The notes: generated by a model from the sequence alone, not told the origin. A stretch of DNA of 14,041 bases from Burkholderiales bacterium (GCA_014378085.1 JACMOJ010000270.1:1-14041), one strand, 5' to 3'. Counted from the first letter of the stretch, positions 6,143 to 13,508 are shown. Made by a program: numbers and translations.

Positions 6143-6753
6143 GACACCTTGGTGAGTTGTTTGTCGTGAAATGCGCTGAGTGTGGCGAGCGCGGTCACTG
6201 CGCCGATCAGCGCAAAAAACATATCGGACTGTGTGTCCCAAGGGTCGCCCTGCGTGCCGAGAAATTCGTCGGCGCCCTGCCCCAAACCTAGTGCGGCCCA
6301 CCACTCAATGAGCTCGTAGAGCGCGGAAAACGCGAAACTGATGGAAATGGCAAGAAACGCGACGAGGCCGCGTTGCGGAATCTTCCATTTGCGAATCAAC
6401 AACTCGCGCGCGATGATGGTCGGCACAAAGCCCTGCGCAAAGTGGCCGATCTTGTCGTAGTTGTTGCGCGCAAATCCAAACCAATCTTGCATCCAGAATC
6501 CGAGCGGTACGCGTGCGTAGGTGTAGGCACCGCCCAACATGAGGATGAGGCCGTGTATCAAAATAAGGGCGTAGAGCAGATTGGTCAGCGGAAACTGATA
6601 CCGTGTGGCCCACATGACCGCAAGGCCGATGAAACAAGGAAACACTTCCAGCCACCAAGTGGTGCGGTCAAAGGGTGACCAGCCCGAGGCTGCCAAACCA
6701 ATTGTCCAAACGGCGACGATCACGAGCAATAGCTTAGGAGTTGCGGTTTGCAT
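6127..6753 (-). CDS. DUF2238 (YjdF-like) integral membrane protein
   Basis: This 208-residue protein has about six hydrophobic segments: near 7-24, 33-50, 56-76, 106-118, 129-150 and 176-196. It matches the DUF2238/YjdF family (PF09997). Two conserved blocks support this: 'RNNYDKIGHFAQGFVPTI' (96-113) and 'ALYELIEWW' followed by 'DEFLGTQGDPWDTQSDMF' (144-179), whose acidic and histidine residues sit at membrane ends. The family's function is not known. The gene is transcribed divergently from thiS across 67 bases and convergently with the LytTR regulator, overlapping it by 14 bases. No good ribosome site precedes the ATG at 6753, but it is the only start that precedes the first membrane segment. 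Confidence 0.88.
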   Translation of the reverse strand: MQTATPKLLLVIVAVWTIGLAASGWSPFDRTTWWLEVFPCFIGLAVMWATRYQFPLTNLLYALILIHGLILMLGGAYTYARVPLGFWMQDWFGFARNNYDKIGHFAQGFVPTIIARELLIRKWKIPQRGLVAFLAISISFAFSALYELIEWWAALGLGQGADEFLGTQGDPWDTQSDMFFALIGAVTALATLSAFHDKQLTKVSPTSA

Positions 6754-6805
6754 GACGACGCTGCGCGTAGAGTTTTAATCAAACAAGTGTCGCATGAAAC
6801 TCGCG

Positions 6806-6814
6806 TGCTAGAAT
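6806..6814 (+). promoter_or_regulatory. Extended -10 promoter of thiSG
   Basis: TGCTAGAAT is an extended -10 element (TGn followed by TAGAAT, five of six consensus bases). It ends exactly six bases before the thiS ATG, so transcription should begin at the start codon. The -35 region (around 6787-6792, GTGTCG) is poor, as expected for an extended -10 promoter. There is no Shine-Dalgarno sequence before thiS. Confidence 0.55.
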
Positions 6815-6820
6815 TTTTCG

Positions 6821-7024
6821 ATGCTCAATATCAAAGTGAATGGACAACCCACCACCTTGCCACACGGCGCGTTAGTTAACGCGCTGGTGACGACCATGCA
6901 ACTGGAGGGCAAACGCTACGCCATTGAGCGTAACGGTGAAATTGTGCCGAAGAGTGCGGTTGGCAGTACGTTCGTTGAGGATGGTGATCAATACGAAGTG
7001 GTCATCGCGGTGGGAGGCGGGTAA
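6821..7024 (+). CDS. thiS: Sulfur carrier protein ThiS
   Basis: This 67-residue ubiquitin-like protein starts '[10 protein letters not shown]', contains '[13 protein letters not shown]' (33-45) and ends in 'VGGG', the C-terminal glycines that are adenylated and thiocarboxylated. ThiS-COSH donates sulfur to the thiazole ring built by ThiG. The stop codon overlaps the thiG start by one base (TAATG), so the two are translationally coupled at about equal level. No thiF or iscS-like activating gene is in the window, so activation must come from elsewhere in the genome. The gene has no Shine-Dalgarno sequence and is probably translated from a leaderless mRNA. The short upstream gap leaves no room for a TPP riboswitch. 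Confidence 0.93.
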   Translation: MLNIKVNGQPTTLPHGALVNALVTTMQLEGKRYAIERNGEIVPKSAVGSTFVEDGDQYEVVIAVGGG

Positions 7025-7833
7025 TGGCTGATATCACCGCTGCGCCAACTCTCGCACCGCTGGTCATCGCCGGGCGCGAATATCGCTCGAGACTATTGGT
7101 CGGGACGGGGAAGTATCGCGATTTTGACGAAACACGTCTGGCCATCGAAGCCTCTGGGGCCGAGATTGTGACCGTCGCGATTCGGCGGGTAAACATTGGA
7201 CAAGACCCTTTGCAACCCAGTCTCCTCGAAGTACTGCCGCCGTCACGTTTTACGATTTTGCCAAATACCGCAGGTTGTTACTCGGCGAAAGAAGCAGTCC
7301 GTACTTTACGCTTAGCACGTGAGTTGCTGGACGGACATAGACTTGTGAAGCTCGAAGTGCTGGCCGATGAAACAACGCTTTTTCCGAACATGCCTGAGAC
7401 GCTGATCGCCGCAAAAGAGTTAGTGGCGGACGGCTTTCAGGTGATGGTTTACTGTGCGGACGACCCTATTCAGGCGAAAGCATTGGAAGACATTGGCTGC
7501 GTTGCCGTGATGCCACTCGCCTCGTTGATCGGGTCGGGGATGGGTATTTTGAATCCATGGAATTTGGAAATCATCCTGGATCGTGTGACCGTACCCGTAT
7601 TGGTTGATGCAGGAATCGGCACTGCATCGGATGCAAGTGTGGCGATGGAACTAGGCTGCGACGGCGTGTTGATGAATACCGCTATTGCAAAGGCGCGAGA
7701 TCCGGTGCTGATGGCGAGTGCGATGAGGAAAGCCGTAGAGTCCGGGCGTGAGGCGTTTCTGGCGGGCAGAATGCCAAAAAAAATCTATCAAGCGTCGGCC
7801 AGCAGCCCACGGGAGGGTCGCATCGGATCGTGA
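7024..7833 (+). CDS. thiG: Thiazole synthase ThiG
   Basis: This 269-residue TIM-barrel enzyme condenses 1-deoxy-D-xylulose 5-phosphate, dehydroglycine and the ThiS thiocarboxylate into the thiazole phosphate of thiamin. Signature blocks are '[13 protein letters not shown]' (22-34), '[16 protein letters not shown]' (78-93), 'VKLEVLAD' (108-115) with Lys109 as the expected Schiff-base residue, '[12 protein letters not shown]' (164-175) and '[15 protein letters not shown]' (191-205). The length is normal, with a short disordered tail after about residue 258. It shares its start base with the thiS stop. Downstream a 17-bp tandem repeat separates it from the convergent barrel gene. In many betaproteobacteria thiSG is close to trmB; here two minus-strand genes lie between. 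Confidence 0.96.
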   Translation: MADITAAPTLAPLVIAGREYRSRLLVGTGKYRDFDETRLAIEASGAEIVTVAIRRVNIGQDPLQPSLLEVLPPSRFTILPNTAGCYSAKEAVRTLRLARELLDGHRLVKLEVLADETTLFPNMPETLIAAKELVADGFQVMVYCADDPIQAKALEDIGCVAVMPLASLIGSGMGILNPWNLEIILDRVTVPVLVDAGIGTASDASVAMELGCDGVLMNTAIAKARDPVLMASAMRKAVESGREAFLAGRMPKKIYQASASSPREGRIGS

Positions 7834-7834
7834 A

Positions 7835-7902
7835 GCGCGCAGGGTGGATAAGCGCGTAGGATTGTTAGGCGCGTAGGGTGTAAAGGCGCAGGCGGTGGGG
7901 GA
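7835..7902. repeat. Four-copy imperfect 17-bp tandem repeat
   Basis: Four units start exactly 17 bases apart, at 7835, 7852, 7869 and 7886. The cores are GCGCGCAGGGTG, GCGCGTAGGATT, GCGCGTAGGGTG and GCGCAGGCGGTG, each followed by five variable bases, mostly A/T-rich in the first three units. The array fills the whole convergent gap between the thiG stop and the barrel-gene stop and ends one base before the latter. Units 2 and 3 are the most alike and unit 4 is the most decayed. Confidence 0.75.
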
Positions 7903-8517
7903 CTAGAAACGCCAGTGCACACCAAACATAATGTTTTCAGCGTCGTTGTTCCCGCGATCGCTGAAGAATTTCCGCGAACGTTCGACTTCGAAGCGTAGGC
8001 CAACACCGCTATTGAAGTTGTATTGCACGCCAACGCCAAGTGCGCCCGTGTTCATCGCGCGTTGACCAAGCGCCGATGTGCCGACCGTTTCAGTGCCGTT
8101 AAACGTTTCCGTGCGGAAACCGGCGCGGCCCTCTAACAACAACGCCTTGAATATTGGTAGCGACCCCACCAGATTCAGACCCATCGATTGCTCGCGAATT
8201 GCCATACCGTCGCGTTGGAACAGATTGCGCGTTGTGTTGGTCAAGACACGATCCGCGTAGCGACCCTCGACCGAAAAGTAGGGCGTGAAGCGATAGCCGA
8301 GCTTCATCCCGACACTCGGCTCTGGCGAAATGGTCAGCCCGCGCGAAAGCTGGTACAGATCCACCAACTCGCTTGATTTTTCGCTGCCGTTAAAACCGAA
8401 TTCGCTACGAGCTTGCGCGCCGCTCAGCACCACACCGCCATAGTATTGCGCGTACGCCGCTGGCATCAGCGTGGCGGCAACGACAGACAACGCAGAGGTG
8501 AGCATTCGTAGTTTCAT
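7903..8517 (-). CDS. Outer-membrane beta-barrel protein
   Basis: This 204-residue protein has a Sec signal peptide (hydrophobic core about 6-20, cleavage expected after 'AAYA' at 20-23). The mature part alternates polar and hydrophobic residues as in small eight-stranded barrels: 'SVGMKLGYRFTPYFSVEGRY' (68-87), 'GALGVGVQYNFNSGVGLRFEVE' region (158-179) and the terminal 'ENIMFGVHWRF', whose last residue is the Phe expected for BAM recognition. This fits the OmpA-like/OmpW-like barrel group (PF13505 type). The ligand or role is unknown. The start at 8517 is chosen because it gives a proper signal peptide; reading further upstream adds an unlikely stretch. No clear ribosome site is seen. It lies 265 bases downstream of rlmI, probably with its own promoter. 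Confidence 0.82.
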   Translation of the reverse strand: MKLRMLTSALSVVAATLMPAAYAQYYGGVVLSGAQARSEFGFNGSEKSSELVDLYQLSRGLTISPEPSVGMKLGYRFTPYFSVEGRYADRVLTNTTRNLFQRDGMAIREQSMGLNLVGSLPIFKALLLEGRAGFRTETFNGTETVGTSALGQRAMNTGALGVGVQYNFNSGVGLRFEVERSRKFFSDRGNNDAENIMFGVHWRF

Positions 8518-8575
8518 AGGATTACCAAGTGAAGTAGATATTTCGCAGGTGACTGGCTTTGTTCCCGTGCACAGT

Positions 8576-8601
8576 GAGCCAGGCACACAGAGCCAGGCAC
8601 A
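8576..8601. repeat. 12-bp direct repeat upstream of the barrel gene
   Basis: GAGCCAGGCACA occurs twice, at 8576-8587 and 8590-8601, with a period of 14 bases. It lies 59-84 bases upstream of the barrel-protein start on the minus strand, where an operator could sit. Within the 265-base gap to rlmI I see no clear -35/-10 pair and no terminator for rlmI. Confidence 0.5.
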
Positions 8602-8782
8602 GTTACAAGTTAGGATTAAAACATGGGGACGATGATGACACTGTTCACTAGCGCACACGGTGCGGATTTGTAACGGAATCTTGTGACAAATCAAACGATT
8701 GACGACGCCAGCAAACAAAACTATCTTCTTCAGACCGGGCGTTTGGAAATTTGTTTCGCCACATTCTGACCCTTCCCTTCCC

Positions 8783-9964
8783 CTACTTGGTTTTGGTGAG
8801 TAAGAGTCCTTTTAAATACTCCCCCTCTGGAAAGTGGATGGAGACCGGATGGTCGGACCCAGCCGAAAGACGGCGCGTGATCTGCGCCTCGACGCCTGCA
8901 TCCAGCGCGGCGCCGGCGACGATCTTTTGAAACAAATCGACCGAGACACCGCCCGAACAAGAATACGTCATCAACATGCCGCCCGGTCGCAACAACTTGA
9001 AGCCGAGCAAGTTAATGTCTTTGTAGGCGCGTGATGCTTTCTCGACGTGATGTACGGTCGGTGCAAGTTTTGGCGGATCAAGAATGATGAGATCAAACGA
9101 ACGTCCTTGATCACGCAGCTTCCGTAAATGCGCAAACACGTCCGCCTCAACCCACTCCAGCGCCGCCGGATCGAGGCCGTTGAGCGCGGCAATTCGTTGC
9201 CCTGATGCCAGCGCGGGTGCTGAAGAGTCAATCGACATGACCGTTGTTGCACCACCCAACATCGCCGCAGCACTCATGGTTGCCGAGTAGCAAAAACAAT
9301 TCAACACATCCCCGCCCTTTGCAAGTGATGCGGTCAACGCTCGGTTGTCGCGCTGGTCGAGATAGAAGCCGGTTTTGTGGCCGTGGGCGATGTCGACCTC
9401 AATTTTCAAATTACCTTCAACGATCTGTACCGGTCCGGTTAGCGGCGCGCCGAGTATCAGACCATTACGCACCTCGAGCCCTTCCAGCTTTCGCACATCC
9501 GCATCGGAGCGTTCAAAGACGCACTTAGCACCAGTCGCCTCGGCCAGCAGTTCCGCCAACAGCACGCGCTGCGGCTCAATGCCGGCGGTAGATAATTGCA
9601 GCACCACCACATCGCCATATAGGTCGGCGACGACGCCCGGCAACCCGTCAGATTCGCCGTGTACCAGACGATAAGCGTTTGACTGTGTTGCGAGGTTTGC
9701 ACGCCGCGAAATGGCGGCGGCAATACGCTGCCGATAGAAGTCGCGATCAATCGATATGCTCTCGTCGAAACTAAGGACGCGGGCAGCGATCTGGGAGGGC
9801 GCAGAAAATGCCGCCGTGGCGAGATAGCGGCCATCTTCTGCAACGATCTTGACGATATCACCAGCGTTTGCAGCGTCGATATTTTTGATTGCACCCGAAA
9901 ACACCCATGGATGTCGCCGTAATAGTGACTTTTCGCGGCCCGCTTTGATGATGATGTTTTTCAT
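8783..9964 (-). CDS. rlmI: 23S rRNA m5C1962 methyltransferase, RlmI-type
   Basis: This 393-residue protein has an N-terminal PUA RNA-binding domain (about 1-75), a central RlmI-specific region (about 80-200) and a C-terminal Rossmann methyltransferase domain. It uses SAM to methylate a cytosine of 23S rRNA. Diagnostic blocks are 'LLRRHPWVFSGAI' (14-26), 'KTGFYLDQRDNR' (197-208), 'LIILDPPKLAP' (292-302) and 'YSCSGGVS' (334-341) with the expected catalytic Cys336. Motif I reads 'VLNCFCYSATMSAAAMLGG' (220-238), whereas the family normally has a Gly-Gly pair where Ala-Thr stands. The fold and catalytic blocks are otherwise intact, so I expect an active enzyme. It is divergent from trmB and has no Shine-Dalgarno site; a -10 box sits six bases before the ATG. 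Confidence 0.9.
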   Translation of the reverse strand: MKNIIIKAGREKSLLRRHPWVFSGAIKNIDAANAGDIVKIVAEDGRYLATAAFSAPSQIAARVLSFDESISIDRDFYRQRIAAAISRRANLATQSNAYRLVHGESDGLPGVVADLYGDVVVLQLSTAGIEPQRVLLAELLAEATGAKCVFERSDADVRKLEGLEVRNGLILGAPLTGPVQIVEGNLKIEVDIAHGHKTGFYLDQRDNRALTASLAKGGDVLNCFCYSATMSAAAMLGGATTVMSIDSSAPALASGQRIAALNGLDPAALEWVEADVFAHLRKLRDQGRSFDLIILDPPKLAPTVHHVEKASRAYKDINLLGFKLLRPGGMLMTYSCSGGVSVDLFQKIVAGAALDAGVEAQITRRLSAGSDHPVSIHFPEGEYLKGLLLTKTK

Positions 9965-9970
9965 GGTTGC

Positions 9971-9976
9971 ATTCTA
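9971..9976 (-). promoter_or_regulatory. -10 box of rlmI, leaderless position
   Basis: On the minus strand TAGAAT (9976 down to 9971) is followed by GCAACC and then the rlmI ATG. The hexamer matches five of six consensus bases and ends six bases before the start codon. No good -35 box is visible. The spacing equals that seen at hicA and thiS. Confidence 0.5.
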
Positions 9977-10031
9977 CCGACCGAATGTCATCACCCCGCA
10001 TCGCCCCTCACCACCCCGGCAGGCGGTGCTG

Positions 10032-10040
10032 TGGGAAAAT
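10032..10040 (+). promoter_or_regulatory. Weak extended -10 candidate of trmB
   Basis: TGGGAAAAT (TGn followed by GAAAAT) ends six bases before the trmB ATG. The hexamer matches only four of six consensus bases but keeps the key second A and last T. No convincing Shine-Dalgarno sequence precedes trmB. Confidence 0.3.
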
Positions 10041-10046
10041 TAGCAG

Positions 10047-10784
10047 ATGATTAAAATTCAAACCCCACCTGCGGACGCTGTCCTGGCCCAATCACCTAAC
10101 AGCGCGCCGAACAATTCGCCAACCAACCGGCCCATTCGGAGTTACGTCCTCCGGCAGGGGCGTCTGTCTCCCGCACAGGCGCGTGCCATTGATGAAGGCC
10201 AGTCGCTGGTGATTCCTTATGCCGCCAGTTTGCTGGACGTTGATGGTGCGTTTGGTCGTCACGCACCAATCATTGTTGAAATCGGCTTTGGTATGGGGCA
10301 TGCGACCGCTGATATCGCCGCACTACGGACCGACGATAACTTCATCGGCATTGAAGTGCATACCCCGGGTGTGGGGTCGCTGCTTAAAATGTTGGGGGAA
10401 CGCGACATCAACAATGTGCGTGTGGTGCAACACGATGCGGTCGAAGTCATGACCGATATGATTTCGGACGCGAGCCTGGCCGGCGTCCATATCTACTTCC
10501 CGGATCCGTGGCCGAAAAAGCGTCATCACAAGCGCCGACTTATCCAAGCAGCCTTTGTGAAACTGCTCGTGCTGAAATTGCAGTCTGGTGGTTACATCCA
10601 TTGCGCAACCGATTGGCAGGAGTACGCCGAACACATGCTGGACGTACTCAATCAGGAATCGTTGTTAATCAATACGGCGGCCGGGTTCGCGCCGCGTCCC
10701 GCCTATCGAACGGCGGATAACTTTGAGCGACGCGGGTTGAAACTCGGGCACGGCGTGTGGGATGTGGTGTTTCGCAAAGCCTAG
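10047..10784 (+). CDS. trmB: tRNA (guanine-N7)-methyltransferase, TrmB
   Basis: This 245-residue cytoplasmic SAM enzyme makes m7G46 in the variable loop of tRNA. After a poorly conserved 28-residue lead comes '[20 protein letters not shown]' (28-47), typical of betaproteobacterial TrmB. The SAM-binding motif is '[12 protein letters not shown]' (76-87), followed by 'IGIEVHTPG' (100-108). The family hallmark '[16 protein letters not shown]' (150-165) carries the catalytic and tRNA-binding residues, and '[13 protein letters not shown]' (186-198) completes the fold. Length and order are normal. It is divergent from rlmI, another RNA methyltransferase, across 82 bases. The ATG at 10047 is preferred, although the start of the conserved part cannot decide it. 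Confidence 0.96.
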   Translation: MIKIQTPPADAVLAQSPNSAPNNSPTNRPIRSYVLRQGRLSPAQARAIDEGQSLVIPYAASLLDVDGAFGRHAPIIVEIGFGMGHATADIAALRTDDNFIGIEVHTPGVGSLLKMLGERDINNVRVVQHDAVEVMTDMISDASLAGVHIYFPDPWPKKRHHKRRLIQAAFVKLLVLKLQSGGYIHCATDWQEYAEHMLDVLNQESLLINTAAGFAPRPAYRTADNFERRGLKLGHGVWDVVFRKA

Positions 10785-10881
10785 GGCACAACTGCTGGTG
10801 AATTGATGCTCGTCGGTGCTGCATCTAAATGATTGCAACTGGCGTACAGTGTGCATGGATCAACCTACCAGAGGAACCCTA

Positions 10882-11577
10882 ATGCAGAACGTACTTCGAC
10901 GTCGCTGGCTCAAATCTGCCGCAGCACTAGGGCTTCTTGGCCCCGCGGGTATTTCCGGTTTGATACAGGAGGCGTTAGCCAAGGGTGATCTGCCCGTAAC
11001 ACAGGGCATCCAGTCATTGACCGGCACCGCGACCGTTAATGGTCAGCCAGCGAAAGTCGGCACGCCGGTCAAGGTGGGCGATCGTGTCGTGACGGGGGCG
11101 AAGAGTTCTGCCGTGGTCGTGGTAGGTAAGGACGCCTACCTGCTACGCGACAACTCAACCATTGTGCTCGAAGAATCTAAAGCATTACGCGGTGTGTTGG
11201 GCGAAGTGTCAGTGTTGACGGGCAGGGTACTCTCGGTCTTGGAGAAACGACTGAGGGACCAGCGTGTGCACTATCGGATGCCAAACGCGACCATCGGTAT
11301 TCGCGGTACCGGCTTTTATGTTGAGGTCTATCCCGAGCGGACTTATTTTTGCCTGTGTTATGGCGAGGCGGCGATTGACGGCAAAGGCATGAGTGAGCCG
11401 AAGATTGTTAAAACGACCCACCACGAATCACCCCTGTGGCTGGATGATCGGGGCGGAACGATGAAAGCCGAAGCAGGACCGTTCATGAACCACACCGATG
11501 ATGAACTCATCATGCTGGAAAAACTCACCGGTCGCGAGCCGCCGTTTGTGGGCTTGGGTCTCACCGGAAAATATTGA
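10882..11577 (+). CDS. Exported FecR-domain protein
   Basis: This 231-residue protein begins 'MQNVLRRRWLKSAAALGLLG', a twin-arginine-like signal (RRRWLK) with a hydrophobic stretch to about residue 33, so the rest is likely periplasmic. A FecR domain (PF04773) covers about 45-165: 'GTATVNGQPAKVGTPVKVGD' (48-67), 'AYLLRDNSTIVLE' (85-97) and the typical 'ATIGIRGTGFYVEV' (136-149). The start at 10882 is set by GAGGAA (10871-10876), five bases upstream. Unlike the iron-citrate FecR regulators it has no membrane anchor in the middle and no sigma-factor or TonB-receptor gene nearby, so a structural or peptidoglycan-related role is more likely than sigma control. 'CLCYG' (157-161) could form a disulfide. 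Exact function is unknown. Confidence 0.85.
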   Translation: MQNVLRRRWLKSAAALGLLGPAGISGLIQEALAKGDLPVTQGIQSLTGTATVNGQPAKVGTPVKVGDRVVTGAKSSAVVVVGKDAYLLRDNSTIVLEESKALRGVLGEVSVLTGRVLSVLEKRLRDQRVHYRMPNATIGIRGTGFYVEVYPERTYFCLCYGEAAIDGKGMSEPKIVKTTHHESPLWLDDRGGTMKAEAGPFMNHTDDELIMLEKLTGREPPFVGLGLTGKY

Positions 11578-11611
11578 TTGTGTCCAAAACTCTCCAACAA
11601 ACGCGACAAAA

Positions 11612-12706
11612 ATGGGAAGTGATTTCAAGCACTCGTCAATAATCCGACTCGACAATCAAGATAACAACTTTGATTTTCTGAGGTTGTTTGCAGCCTCGGC
11701 CGTAATATTTGCGCACAGTTGGGTAGTCGCCGGGCAAGCAGCGAACGAGCCTTATGTGCGTTTTCCTCAAGGAGTTGTCGGAGGAGGTGCCCTAGGAGTG
11801 TGGATGTTTTTTTGCATCAGCGGCTACCTCGTAACGCACAGTTTTGTTCGAAGGGGAGTTTTTGGCTTCCTTGAGGCTCGCGCGCTCAGAATCTTCCCAG
11901 GCCTCTGGGCGGCTTTAGGGCTAGGATTAGCCGTAGGAGCAGTGTTTACCGACCTGAGTCTTGGCTCCTACTTTGCGCATCCGCAGGCAATGGAATACTT
12001 CCTAAGGGGTGCCGTCCTTGACATTCAATATAAACTGCCTACGTTTCAACAGAGTCGTGTGCCAAGCGAAATCAATGGCTCGCTTTGGACGCTGCCTGTA
12101 GAAGTAGAGCTGTATTTGCTCGTAGCTGTACTGGGACTCGCAGGATTGCTACAGAAAAGAATTTTTGCCAGCATCGCGCTGATCGCTGGTGCATTTGTCT
12201 TGTTCTACTATCCTCCCCTGTCTTCAATATTTCCGGACAGAAGCCGAAACTATGCCGTTGCTCCAGCGATATGTTTCATCATTGGCGTAGTGCTTTACCT
12301 CTTTCGCGACAGAATTAAGTTGAACTTAACCGGTTCAATTTTTTTGTTGATCTTGGCCCTGAGTGTGGGATATGTGCAGCCAAAGTTCAAAATCATTCTG
12401 TATTTGGCAATTTGCTACTGGACTCTTTGGCTCGCCTTTCAAACGGCCGTGAAAGTGCGCATTCCTGAGCGAGTTGGAGACGTGTCTTATGGGCTTTATA
12501 TCTACCATGTCCCAATTCAAGCTAGTGTCATGCAGTTTTTCCCTAGCGCCGCGCCGATCGAAGTTTTCATTGGCAGTATGGCCATAACGTTTTCTTTGGC
12601 TTGGATGTCGTGGCACATGCTGGAAAAGCGAGCCTTGGCGTTAAAGGGGCGTGGAGCTGCACTGGCCAAGAGGTTTTTCTCGAATGGTCGGCGACGTCAA
12701 GGATAG
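11612..12706 (+). CDS. Acyltransferase-3 family membrane protein (OafA/YrhL-like)
   Basis: This 364-residue protein has about ten hydrophobic segments and matches acyltransferase family 3 (PF01757), which moves acetyl or other acyl groups onto O-antigen, exopolysaccharide or similar glycans at the inner membrane. Key blocks are 'NNFDFLRLFAASAVIFAHSW' (18-37) with the conserved His35, 'GVWMFFCISGYLVTHSF' (62-78), 'NGSLWTLPVEVELYLLV' (155-171) and 'SYGLYIYHVP' (292-301). The start at 11612 directly precedes the first conserved block; it lies 34 bases after the FecR gene and has no good ribosome site. The gene uses many GGA, ATA, AGA and CTA codons and is less GC-rich than its neighbours, which suggests acquisition by transfer. 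The glycan target cannot be read from the window. Confidence 0.9.
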   Translation: MGSDFKHSSIIRLDNQDNNFDFLRLFAASAVIFAHSWVVAGQAANEPYVRFPQGVVGGGALGVWMFFCISGYLVTHSFVRRGVFGFLEARALRIFPGLWAALGLGLAVGAVFTDLSLGSYFAHPQAMEYFLRGAVLDIQYKLPTFQQSRVPSEINGSLWTLPVEVELYLLVAVLGLAGLLQKRIFASIALIAGAFVLFYYPPLSSIFPDRSRNYAVAPAICFIIGVVLYLFRDRIKLNLTGSIFLLILALSVGYVQPKFKIILYLAICYWTLWLAFQTAVKVRIPERVGDVSYGLYIYHVPIQASVMQFFPSAAPIEVFIGSMAITFSLAWMSWHMLEKRALALKGRGAALAKRFFSNGRRRQG

Positions 12707-12719
12707 CGTCGCAATCGCC

Positions 12720-13508
12720 CTATTGTAAGGGCCCATAGTAGATGCGGGTGTCGTACTCAAACGAGATAACTCCCTTTTGTTGATGCGTATCGAATATTTT
12801 GCGGGCGCGCGCGGCCAGTGGCGGATAGTTTGGATGTTCCCTCCCCGGCGCATACGATGATGAGTGGAGTCTTCCCATCAAGCCTTCAAAGTCGAAACGT
12901 TGGATATTGTCAAACGCGGCTTCTTGAAATTTGCCGCCGAAGAACGGCTCAAAGACGGTCGGGTCTTGGATGTTTTTGTGGTTAATCTCGTTGTAGTCGG
13001 TGGCGTAGCGCTGCAGCAGATCTTCGTAATCGCGAAGAAAGGGGGTTGAGTCGTGTTTGGCAACTAAGCGCCGATCATTCCACACCAACACTACAACACC
13101 GTCGTCTTTCAGAATTCGCTGAAACTCAGCGCGGGTTTTATCGCGATCAAACCAATGAAAAGCCTGGCCCGCCAACACAAAGTTGATTGCCTGACGTGGC
13201 AAACGTGTTGCCTCCGCCGTGCCGTCCATACTGGTAAAACGCCCATAGTCAGAAAGGTAGGCTTCACCGGCCTCGCGCATCTCGCGGTTCGGTTCAACAC
13301 CAACGACAGCGTTGCCATTGTCGAGAAATAGTTTAGAAAGAAACCCCGTACCCGAGCCGACATCGGCGATTACGCTTTCCGGCGTCAGGCCACAATTCGC
13401 GCTCAGCAAATCTAAAATCTCGACGGGATAGTGCGGACGGTACTTGATGTAGTCGGCGACGCGATCGGAAAAACGTGTGGTGGCTTTGGGTTGAAGTTGA
13501 GATGACAT
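12720..13508 (-). CDS. Class I SAM-dependent methyltransferase
   Basis: This 262-residue protein has a Methyltransf_11/25-type Rossmann domain. 'RFSDRVADYIKYRPHYP' (12-28) is a common opening of this subgroup. Motif I is 'VIADVGSGTGFLSKLFLDNG' (46-65), the acidic end of strand 2 is Glu72 ('VVGVEPN'), and 'NFVLAGQAFHWFD' (109-121) is the motif IV region. The substrate is unknown; small-molecule carboxyl or amine methylation is common in relatives, but this is not shown here. The start at 13508 gives the usual N-terminus; an upstream extension has no family resemblance. It lies 29 bases after the acyl-CoA dehydrogenase stop on the same strand, so the two may be co-transcribed, and it converges with the acyltransferase gene across 13 bases. 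Confidence 0.88.
   Translation of the reverse strand: MSSQLQPKATTRFSDRVADYIKYRPHYPVEILDLLSANCGLTPESVIADVGSGTGFLSKLFLDNGNAVVGVEPNREMREAGEAYLSDYGRFTSMDGTAEATRLPRQAINFVLAGQAFHWFDRDKTRAEFQRILKDDGVVVLVWNDRRLVAKHDSTPFLRDYEDLLQRYATDYNEINHKNIQDPTVFEPFFGGKFQEAAFDNIQRFDFEGLMGRLHSSSYAPGREHPNYPPLAARARKIFDTHQQKGVISFEYDTRIYYGPLQ

Noticed and set aside
6754..6820. TPP riboswitch before thiS
   Set aside because: The gap is too short, and the conserved CUGAGA and ACCUG-type blocks are not present.
8681..8694. FNR/ANR-like box TTGTGACAAATCAA upstream of the barrel gene
   Set aside because: Only one half-site matches fully, and no -10 element sits at the distance a class II FNR site requires.
8770..8784. Possible G-quadruplex on the minus strand just after the rlmI stop
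   Set aside because: Only three runs of three or more G are present; a fourth is missing.
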